Source: a virus. From it: a DNA stretch of 64,000 bases. Of this stretch, positions 39,620-51,700 are shown piece by piece. Location of the stretch: positions 1 through 64,000 of IMG/VR virus record IMGVR_UViG_3300029922_000038. The stretch is one strand, 5' to 3'. Under the pieces are notes generated by a model that worked only from the letters and a program-made list of their open reading frames with translations, made no database searches and had not been told where the DNA came from. A program made the position numbers and the translations under genes. Position 1 is the stretch's first letter, and each line of letters opens with the position of its first letter.

Positions 39620-39687
39620 TAAAGAAATCTGCCTTCAGTGAGAAGAATTGTTCGTAATTTAAGTGTGTTAAAAGTGGTAAAAGTGGT

Positions 39688-39713
39688 AAAAGGGGTTAGA
39701 AATAACCCCTTTT
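39688..39713. terminator. Bidirectional terminator between convergent blocks
   Basis: AAAAGGGGTTA, GAAA, TAACCCCTTTT is a perfect 11-bp stem with A-run and T-run flanks, so it works in both directions. It ends the rightward block and the leftward giant gene. The apex again is TAGAAATA. Confidence 0.9.
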
Positions 39714-39717
39714 ATTT

Positions 39718-42700
39718 TTAATATGTTTTAGTAAGTGATTCCTCTGTAGAAAGAACTTGGTCAGTAAGAGGTAAAGCCTTCTTCACAGCCCTTCCAATTC
39801 TTGATTGACCACTATACTCACCACCAGTTATTTTATCCTTACCAGTAGAAGCATATTGCCCTACAGCATGAAATATTTTACCAAAGTTAGTTACTGTTTG
39901 TACAGCAGGTATTACGTTCTTACTCATATCTACAAATGAACCTGGATTATAGTAAAATGAAAGTTCATCTAAATTCCTATGTAAGATATTAGACATATAA
40001 GTAAGCATCTTAGGATGATTTTTATCTTTATCTTTTTTAATAGCCATAAATGCAATCAGCATAGTTGACATTAACATCATCTCTTTAATATTAGCTCTCA
40101 TATTAGCAATATCAACAGGAGATAAACCATCTATTTCAGTATCTCTATTTAATAACTGATTTTTAGCTATTTTAAAAAATGATTGCATAGATTTAGTAAT
40201 GCTATTATTATTTGCCCTATACATATCTCTAATAGATAACCATCTTCCTTTAAATTCTCTACCTAAGTCTTCATCATAATAAGATTCTGCTAACCTATTA
40301 TTGAATGTATTAGGTATCCAGTTTCTAAATGTGAAAGCTAATCTACCAATTGCATTCTTTTTAGCTAATACTGCATAAGCATTATGGTAGTTACCGTGTA
40401 TAATTTCAGATAACTTTTTAACCCGTAAAGCAGCATCCTTCATTATCCTACTATCTTCTAAGTGTGAGAACTCTGGTTTAAATCCAGTACTTGTTCTTGC
40501 ATCCCATAAATTATAGAATTGTTGTTTACCTTTAGCATCAATATAATAAGTTTCTCCTTTATCATTAGATACAGGCATATGTAGAAGTGCAGCAACCATC
40601 ATTCTACCCTGACCTATAATTTCCTGATTCTTCATCATGAACATAAGCTTGTTCATAACTCCTTTTGCTTTAGATTGCCCTATTTCTTCAAATTCTCCAA
40701 TAGTGCCCATCTTTTGCATCATATCATTAAATTTGGCTCTTGTTTCTTTATTTACTGAATTAGTAATTAAACCAGCTTTCCTATATTCTTTAGTACTAAA
40801 ATCAGTACCATAAGAAGCATGTATTCTATTAGTAATACCAAGTAGCGTATGCCTTGTAATAGCCGCAAGTGGGTTCATTGCAAGTCTTGTAAATACAGTT
40901 GTATGAAGAAGTGCATCTATTGCTTTAGCTCCTGAAAATACTTTACCATTTTCATCAGGTTTACCTTCCATTTCTTCTGCTTTTCTATTACCATAGAAAG
41001 CATCTACACTATATTCTGCTCTTTCAATAGTATGTTTGAGGTCTTTATTACCTTTAATATTCTCTTGATTTCTAATAACATCTAAGCCATTAAGGATAGC
41101 ATCTTCAACTTCAGTTTTAACCTTAACTGCTGCTCCCATTTCTACATATTTCTTAAATATAGTAGGAATATCATCTAATCTATCCTCTTGTGAAAGCTTG
41201 TCTCCCATCATACCATTTCTTAATCTTGCAATGGGTTTATTAGTAGCAGGGTCAATAGCATCATTTGTATGGTCAACAGCATCTTTATAAAGAGTATCTT
41301 GAGCTTCTTTTTTTAATCTACCAAATACTCCATCTACATCAAATAAGTTTTTCATAAGAGGTCTTGCAAGTTCAGGTAAATCCGACTTCTTCATAGATTT
41401 ACCCATATCAAGATAAGGATCATATTTCTCTCTAAGTGAAAAAAGATATTTATAATATTCTTGTAATTTTGGATTACTCTCAAGTGCATTATATTTAGAT
41501 TCTACCCATTCATCATTTACTTTCTCTGGGATAAGATACTTTTGCCCCCCTTTTTTCCATAAGGCTTTTGTATTAGCTTCCCCATTCCTAATGTCATTTT
41601 CAGTAGAATATCTTATAAATGGACTATTTTCATGTTCCCATTCTTTTAATCTATCTGTTTTAGCTTTTAAGTAAACAGCTTCATTTTCAGATTTAGTTTC
41701 TCCAAATTCAATATCTAAAGTATTATCAAGATGTTTAATATAATTAGTTCTATCTTCTTCATACTTATCTAATAATTCTTTCTGTCTTGCATGAGAATCT
41801 TCACTAAATCTATCATCAGTTTCTCCATTTTTAACCTTATTAATATCTATCCTATATTTATTATTTAGTCTAAATAGACTCAATTCCCCTATTTTAGATT
41901 TATCTCCTTTATTAATTTCATCTTGAATTTCTTTTTCTTTAATATAATATTCAAGTCCAGTTCTTGTAATAAGTTCTTTCTTATTATCTAAGCCAGTTCT
42001 TGTAATCCTATCATGAAAATCTTTACCTAATGATTTAGTAAGGTCTTTATTATATTCTTCTAATTTCTTTTTAATATCATGACTTTCATTTTCTCCATCT
42101 TGTGTAGATTCAGATATATATCTTTGTACAAGTCTTTCATTTGCATTATGGGATAAACTACTATTTACAAATCTTGAACCTGCCCATCCAGTATCCTTAT
42201 CTGCATTAAACATATCTTCTTTATAGATATTACCAAAGGTATTATTACCTTCTTTAAGGGCAACTATTCTTTGAGCACTTAATAATCTTTTTTCTGCATC
42301 TGAAAACTTAACTAAGAATTTACCAACAGCTTCTGATTCAGGATTATCTTCACTATGGTCAAAACTCTTTAATAGTGAATCATATCCCCCCATATAAATC
42401 TTAGCTATTTTAAGATTATGAGAAGTAGGATTACCATTTATTAATTGATTAGCTTTAGTAAGATTATCATTAGACAAGGAGAGAACAGATTGTAAATCCT
42501 GTTTAGCTACTAATTTCTTAATTTGAACATTAATATTCTGCAAAGCTTCATCTTTAGCTGTTACTTCATTAGAAGTAATTACTTTTTGATTTTCCCAGGT
42601 TCTCTTTTGATTTTCTAATTGCATAAGTACTTTTCTAATACCAGGATCAGTAATAGAATCATATTTATCTTTCTTATTTTCATCTTTAAAAGAAGGACTT

Positions 42701-45700
42701 TCGGCAGTTAGATTTACATCTTCTAACTTTTTATTAAGAACTTCTTTTAATTTATTCCAATTCTCTTGAAAATCAGTCTTTCTACCTTCTAAATTATCTT
42801 CTACCCAATTTGCAATAGCTATTTTAGCCTTTTCTCCAGGAGTTGCATTTGGATTATCTAATACTGTTTGTTTATATTGTTCAGTTTTATTAATCTTACC
42901 ATATAAATTACTGATAATAGGATTTTTATCCCCTAATAGTTCTATAACTTTATTACCAGAACCCCTATCTACTTCTGATGGATTAGAAAGAGCATATTTA
43001 ATTTGAGATAGTCCAGTATCTATTTTTTCAGGTTCTACTATATTTTGTTTTTCTTTTTCCCCATCTAAAGAAGTAAGTTTTAATACATTAGATACTAATT
43101 CTGATAAAGCAGAGCCTTCTTTAAGATTAGGAAATACAATAGTTTTAATAAGGTCAACTATTCTTTGAAGAATAGATTTACCACCATATTCTAAATTATT
43201 AAGCTCTCTTTGTAATCTTGGATCAGATAAACCATAAGATATAAGTTCTCCTATACCATATTGCTTATTATCAGAACCTTTATCATGAGCATTATTAAAT
43301 ATATGGTCTAATAGAGCCTTAGTATTATCCTCTCCACCTACTTCAGTACCTCTATGTAACTGTATTTTATCTTGATTCTTATCTACAAATTCATATAATT
43401 TCTCTAATGATTTAATCGCAGTTACTTTTTTAATATCTGTAATTTTACCATCATAATAATCATGTAAATCTTTTAGAGTTAATCCATGTAAAGCTTCATG
43501 GAAGATGGTTTCTTGTTGCCTACCTTCATTTTCTTCTTCTAAAGGATTAAATTTAAGTGTAGTATCTCCACTTTCCTGACCTACATGAGCACTACCTTTA
43601 ACTTTGAGTGTAGTAAATTCATTTTTCATATCTCCTATTTTTGGTAAAATAAGAGAAGCTAATTCTTTATAAGCAGGAGTAGCAGGGTCTTCTATAATAG
43701 CCCTAAGTGTATCTTCTGTTTTACCTCCATCTAAATGATATTTTTGACCTAATTGATAAGCAGTAGGTAATTCTTTAAAATTAGTAGGTTGTTTTTCAGG
43801 AATATCTGCTCCAGGTAAAGTATTATTTTCTACTTTTTGATAGCTATCTATATTATTCTCTTTATATAAAGAATGATTTACATCTTTATCAAAACTATAT
43901 TCATACATATTACCAGTGCCAAGAGTATTTATCTTTTGATATACACCATCTTCTCTATCTTCATATAATCTATATTTATTAGATGTTTTAGAATATCTTG
44001 AAAGATACTTAGGTGCTTGCCATACATCATTAACTTTATCCCTTCTAAAAGATACCATATCATTAGAATCCAAATTCTTTAATTTAAAAGAATCTATATC
44101 CCCATCTTTACCTTTAACATCAGTAATTTGAGTAACATCTTGTTTAACCCTCGTTGCTTGAGTAGGATTATGTTGAAATACTTGTCTTTGTACTCTATTA
44201 AAAGCTAAAGAATCATTGAAATCTATTTTACCTTTTTCAGAAATAAGATTTTCTTTAGCCCAATCAATAGGAATATATTTAACAAAAGAACTTCTTGATT
44301 GTACTCCACCATTAAGATAGGAATAAGTAATTAAATCTTTTGCTATTTCTCTAACTTCAGGGTCTTTAGAATGAATAGCATTATACCATTTTAAACTATT
44401 ATCAAATGAAGTATTATCATCCTCTGCTTTTGCAGCATCATAATTAATTTCATCAGGATTACCATAAGATTTAGATAATTTAATACCAGAAGCTAATCTA
44501 TCTAACCAAGGATCTTTAGTTCTTGCTTCCATAACTCTGATGGCAAGGGATTTATTAGAATAAATTTTATTACCGTTTTCATCAAGAGTATATTCACTTA
44601 CATTTAATCTTTTTCTATCCCCCTCTATATCATTAGATATAAAACCTTCTTTAGTAAAAGAAGAAGCCTTCATATTAGTGTGCATGAGGTCATACACTTT
44701 AGAAGTAAGAAAGTTAGATTTACCCACTTCTTTTAGAAAACTATTTTCAAATCCCTCATAGGATTTAGTATAATAAGGAAATAATGTGCCTAATGTTTCT
44801 GCTGCATCTAATCCTGTTTTAATAATATTACCCTCTCTTGTCCTCTGCCCATCTTTAGCAAAAAATTCATTTCCACCATTAATATGAGGAAGGCCATCTT
44901 GAAGAATACTACTTATTTTTTCATTAGCTAATTTAACATCAGATATAGATTTACCTAACCCTTGTGAAGCAGGAGTCATAGCAGACTTTAAAGTTGTCAT
45001 ATCTCCAGCTATTTTATCATAAGCAATAAAGTTATAAAGTGCTTGATTTTGTACTTTAGTATCCCCATTAGTGAGAGAATCATTCATCTCCTGCCTTGAA
45101 AGAGCTTTTACTTCAGTAACTCCTCTACTTTTTAAATCAGCTAAAGTTTTATCTGTAAGCTGTCTTTTAGTAAGTTTATCTTCAAAAGATAATGTAGGAT
45201 CATTAAGAGATTCTAATTTAGATATATAATTTTCAATAGAAGGTTGTCTTAGAAAAGGTACAGTAAAAGTTTCATCAAATCCTGTTTTATTAAGTAATTC
45301 ATTAACTCCAAAAGTAAAAGTATTAATACCAGCTTTTGCAAGTATTTGAGCTTTAGCTTGGTCAACTGCTGATTGAAGTATTTCCCCTATATAAGAGGAT
45401 ATTGGTTTTCCATTAAACCCTTGTGTTTTATTAAGAATATATGCACCTTTTCTAATTTCACTATTATCATGATATATAGAACCATTATCTTGTTTAAATA
45501 AGACTGCATCATCATGGGTATTACCATTTTTATCTTCTAATCCTTGTGCAATATGTAGAGAAGTTTCTTGAGATAAAGTATGATTTCTAAGTGAAGAAGC
45601 TGCCATTGCAGTAATATCTTTACCTGCTTTATTATCTTTAAATACTTTATCTGTAGTACCCCAATAGAGAATGGAACCCTGTTTAGTATCTTTATTAATA

Positions 45701-48700
45701 AGGGCATCTATTCTATCAGATTCTGTTTTAAGATTACTAAAATCAGCAGGAGACATAGTTTTATTAAGTAACTCTTCAGAACCTGCTATTTTATGATTAA
45801 TATCTATAATCTTATTTTGTTTAGATTCTACTGTATCCTGATTAGAGTCTACTTTTGATAATTTACCATCTTCTTCTAAATCATAATTATAAGTAAGATT
45901 ATAAAGTTTATCAATATCAAAGTCAGACCCCATCTGTTTAACAATTTCATGGGGTACTAAAGCCATATCCTGATGACGTGGATCTAAATATCTAACTACT
46001 TTAAATCTCATTGTAGAATTATGTGGAAGGTGTGGTATCCTCATTCCTATATGAAAATGAAGTTCATCATCCATCATACCTTCTTTTGGAGTACCATCTT
46101 TATTTATATACTTAGTATAATCAAGTAAATTACCTTCTTTATCTTTAAATCTCCAAGGAAGTGCTATTTCAGAATATCTTGAATTATCTTTAGGGTCTAT
46201 TAATTGATAACCTAATCTTTTATATCCTACGGAAGAAGTCTGAATATATGAATGTCCTGGAAGTTGAATATCCATCAAATTATTACTTATAAGGGAAGTA
46301 ATCATAGGTTCAATCTTCTCTGCTTTAGTAGAATATGCCATATCAATAGCAAATTTACCAGTTGCAGAATTAATTTTAAGTGCAGCAAGTTCATTAGGAT
46401 TCCAGCCTAATGATTCTCCTTGTTTAATAAGATAGTTGCTTAGTTTAGTAAGATCTTTTAACTGACCATCTTTTACACCCCATTCTTCATTAAGTTTAGT
46501 ATGGGCATTATTAATTAACCATGAGTGAGCTTCATTATAAGGAGTTCTTAATTCTCCAATAGTAGTATCCCCAATTTTAAAATCATCTGATAAATCAGCA
46601 AATAAGTTTACCCTTTCTTGTGTAGGTTGAGCAATAGTATTATCATCATGATGAGGCATATCTTGCTGAATACCCCATCCCTCTCTTGGGATAGTTACAC
46701 TATTATTAGCAATTAAATCTTCTAAATTATCTACTATATTACCATCTTCATCCCATATAGAAATAGGAGATTGCATGCCTAATTTAGCACCAGATTCATA
46801 AATAGCAGAAGCTATATCATACTTCTCCATCATCTTTCTCAAAGCATCCATTGAATGACCTTCTGTAATATCTTGTGATAATACTGCTTGTGAAGTCTTG
46901 TTATAGATAGCTTTATTAATACCATTATCAATATCAGAAGAAGTATCAACTGGCTTATTAGGTTGTAAATGTATATCTTCTTCTGGGCTAAGTTCTATGT
47001 GATGACTACCATCTTCTACTGACTTATCTATCTTTGATATAATAGAGTTATAAATAGAAGGTTCTATTTTACCCATTTTATATTGCCCATATAAATATTC
47101 TTTTCTTGTAGAAAGTTCTTGAGCATCAGTAGCATTAATAGCATTCTTTTCTTTATATTGATCAAGGGTTTCATTAAGAACTTTACCATCTAAATCATCT
47201 GATATAAATTTAGGATAGAAATCTTTAAGATAAATAACTTTTCTTGTTTCTCCTTTACCAAAGTTAGGTACTTCTCTTGGTGCTATTTGCATAGCTGCTC
47301 TTTTATGAAAATTATCAAGGGTTTCTTGAATAGACTTTTTACCAAATTGAGCAGGATCATTAAATAAGGTAGCTAATAAATTAGCTTTATTTATAGCATC
47401 ATTTACTAAGAAATCAACTGCTGAATGTTTAATAACATCTTGTAATTTATCAGCTATATTTGTAGATGCGCTATTTTTAATAACATCTTGTTTATATGAT
47501 TTATCCCCAAGTATATCTTCTATCCCAGATTTATTATTAGATATAATGCCAGATTTCCTCCAATCTTCAATAGTCTGTTTAACCATTCCATCAAGTTCAG
47601 TTCTGATTATATCTTTTACATGATTCATAATATCATGTGCAAATGGTACTTGTGTCTCCTGTTTACCACTTATTTTATCAAATGCTTCAGGACTAACTTT
47701 AAATACTTCAGGATTTATTTTACCATTCTTTAAATATAATCCTATATCTCCAGGTTTTTCACTGATAGAATCATTCATTGAAGGGAATAAGAAGAATTTT
47801 AATCCTGCTTTTGCCCCAGTGTGATAGTTTTGTAGATATTGTTTTTTAGTAAAAGTTTTATCTTCTTCTTTAGTAGTAGTATCCTCTGCTTGTTCTATTT
47901 GTTTAGCTGTTTGCCTAACCCTATACATTTCTCCAGCAACAGCATTATAGAAATTATCTATAACATGTTCAGGGAAATTATATTTACCATCCTGAAAGTT
48001 CCAACCATCTATATTAACTTTAGCGTCATTAATACTTTGAGTCATAGATTTATCAGATAAAGTATATCCAGTAAATTTACCATAATTAGTACCTTGATTC
48101 TGAAATAAAACTAATTGTGTAAGTTGTCTTACTTTATCATTCATATCACCTTTAGTAATAGGATCTTCTTTAGACCCCCACATATCAGTAGTATCAAATA
48201 ATTTAATGACAAAGTTTTTAGCTCTTTCAGTATCCCTTACAAATGATTTAATAAGAGGATTGTTAGTAGCAAAAGCTGTTTGTTCAAGTTCTGCTGCCCT
48301 ACCAGTAGATTGTAAATTATTAAGAGTATCACTTTGATAAGTAGTCTTATTTATTAAGAATACACTATTCCCTTCTCCATTTCTATAAGAAGCCCCCCAA
48401 TTGTCACTTTCTTCTTTAGCTGCTGCTCTTGCAAGCATATTTAAAGATGAAGTTTCAGTAGAAAAAGGATTATTCTTATCAAATAAATCATCTGTATTCT
48501 TTTCATCACTCTTTAATCCAGCAAGTCTTTGAAAAATATAAATAAGTTTACCACTAAATATTTCTTTATCTGTTAAAGGTCTTTTAGTATCATCATTAGG
48601 ATTATATTTAATATTCTCCTTATCTCCACTTACATTTCTAAGCATTTTGGGGGTAACATCTATGCCTACTTCATTAAAATGTTTGGCAATATCTGCCATT

Positions 48701-51700
48701 TGTTCATCTGAATAATACCCATTTGGGGTAGCAGAATTAACTAATTTAGTATAACTATTAAGCAATTCTTTAGCTTTATCAGTATTTATTTGATAACCCC
48801 CTCTATTTTCTCCTGTTTCAGAAGATTTTATATATTCACTACCTAATAATTGATTTTTCCATCTTTCACTAATCCTATTAGTAAGACCACTTTTGCTTGC
48901 ATTTTGTATGTAAGCTGCCATTTCCCCCTTCTTATTATCTAAAAGTACAGAATCATAATCAGATAATTTCTTTCTAAAGTTAGTGTTAAACTCATTTATA
49001 AGTTGAATATCTGCTTTTTGAATATCCCCACCACCTGTTAATTTGTCATATAATGCTTTTAAGTTAGGATTTTTAGCTGCCAATTCTTGTAATTTGCCTA
49101 ATATATTATAAGAAGGTGTATCTACAAGGTGCATAAGTACCCTATTATAGAGTGCTGTATAATCCTGAAACTTTTGAGTACCTAAAATAGATTCTACAGG
49201 TTTACCTTCTTTATCCATTTCTGGTATAAAGTACATAAACTTTCTCATATTAGCAGAAGCACTATCTTTAGGATTAATCTTTAAAGATGCCCCATCGCTA
49301 TAATTAATTCCGGCAACTCTTTCTTCTTCAGATAGGGTTTCTCCTTTAATAGAAGTTTTAAAATTATTAAGATTTTGTTCTATTAAACTTTTAAACCCTA
49401 TAAAACCATCTTCTTTTGCATCCCAATGAGCAAGGGCAAGAGTTATAAAAGGTTTAGCAGAATCATTGGTAGTTTTAGAATTTAAACTATTTAAAAATAT
49501 ATCATATACATTATCAAAGGCATCTGCTACACTTTCTCCTTTATTATTAACCTGATCTAAGAAATGATAAGTAAGTTCATCTACTATCTGGCTTTGTTGG
49601 GATAGGGATACATTTTCTAACTTATAATCTTTTATATTTAAAGAAGGTACTGGGCTTTCAGCAGACAGAGTCTTATTAAGGGTAGTAATTACTTCATTGG
49701 TTTTACCCCTCTTTGGAGTAAATTGATGAGTAGTTTCTTCTACCTTAGTTGGTTCTACCCCTGCTACATGAGTAGTTATAGGTTCTTCAATAGGTTTAAT
49801 TTCAGATGGTAATATATCAGTATCAAAAGTAACAGTAGGTTGTACAAAGTAAGACCTACTACCATCTTTTTGTATAATAGGAGATAGATCTGTACTAAGT
49901 ATATTATTCTTTAATAAGAAATCCATATAATTAGGATAATTCTTAACTATATGTGAACCATTTTCATCTACTTGAGAATGGTTATATTCATCCTTAGAAT
50001 CAATAAGATCAGCTTTTACAGTATGGGTTTTACTATCAAGTACAGTAGTTATAGAAGTATTATGTTGGTCTAAATTATATTTAGATTCATCATAAGATTC
50101 TCCTTCTACAAACTTACCAGAAGTACCATAATTAATAATAAGTTTATCATTAACCAATGATATATTAAATGTTTGACTATTAAGTTTTAGGTTCTTAAAG
50201 TCATCACTTACATAAGTAAATTGTTTAATAAAATCTTGTAGCCCTTTTAAAGAACCTACATTATAACCATTAATAATAGTATTACCCTGATGCTTTAAGT
50301 ATGTATTAATAGCTCCAAGAATTAAACTTTTATCATTATTAGATATTTTTGCAATATCTAAAATATGCCCAAAATTAACATCTTGTACAGGAGTTTTAGT
50401 AACCATAACTACAGTACCAGCTATTGCTTGGTTAGTTATAGTTTTATCACTGCCTTGCAGTAACCCATTTGCTTTTACAATAGCTAATTCCCCATCTTCA
50501 AATCTATTAAGATTATTTTTACCAAATGCTTCAGTAGGGGTATTAGTAGTACCTTCTTCTAATATATTCCTATAACCAATACTTTTATCATTTATAACTG
50601 ATTTAAGCGTTTTACCTGGATTTTTTATTAACCAATCCCTTATTAAAGCATGTTCTTTAAATATACTTTCATTTCTATCTTTTAATTCATCACTTGTTCC
50701 AAGATTTTTATTTAGCCAATCTTTTGTATGGAGATATAAATCAGGTTTCCCCTCTTGTGTTATTTTAATAGGTACATTATATATATCTTCTTTATTGGCT
50801 TCATAATCTTCATGTTTAGTATCTAATGATAATTCTATTTCAGAACCCATTTCATAAGAACCAGGAGCAGACATTTGAATATATTTTTGTTCTATTTTAG
50901 GAGTTCCATCTTCATTAAAACTTCTTACTATTGTGTAATGTTCATTTCCTTTAGTATCTATAATAGTATCAACATGAAAATCTGCACTATGAAATGCCGC
51001 TTGTGCTCCTACATTAACTTGTTTACCTTCTTCATCAGTAAGAGGTTTACCAGTTATAGGATTAGTTATTTGACTTTTTTCTCCAACAGTAACATTTTTA
51101 TTAGTTACTTTTTCTTCCTCAATATTAGGATTTTTAACATCCCCTTTAATTATTTTATCTTCTGATACAGGGGATTTTATAAATCCACTATCTCCAAGAA
51201 ATCCTTCTGGATTACCTACCTGATTATCAGCTTCTGTAATTCCCTCTTCACTTGTTGGAGTTCCTTTTCCAATTGTTCCTTCAGTTTCATTAACTCCTGT
51301 ATTTTTTGTATCATCTTCTATTTCTGATTGTTTATTTGTTTTTTTAGTATTATCTTTTCTATCTAATTCTTCTACTCTATCTGTAATTACTTTTTTAACC
51401 TCTGGCTTTTCATCAGAAATTTCATTTGACAAATCTACTAATTTAGTTTTATTAGTTTCATTTTTAACTTCTTTTTTTAAATCTTTAACTCCTTGCTTAT
51501 TCTTTTCAACAATTGCTTGTTTAGTATCTTCAATATTTTTTTTAATAGTTTCAGGATCAGTTGCATCTCTAAACTTATCTCTTGAAATCTTTAATGAGTT
51601 TTCAAGTTCTGCCTTTAGGCCAGCTTTTTGTTTGGTAAAATGTTCAGCTAATGGGTCATCTACTTTAAATGTTCCATCAGTATTCTTTTCTAAATCAGGA

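Noticed and set aside
50875-51165. Plus-strand hydrophobic frame inside the giant polymerase gene
   Set aside because: It is a shadow of the Lys/Glu-rich linker on the minus strand. Others at 47839, 54876, 57121, 59765 and 61586 were rejected likewise.
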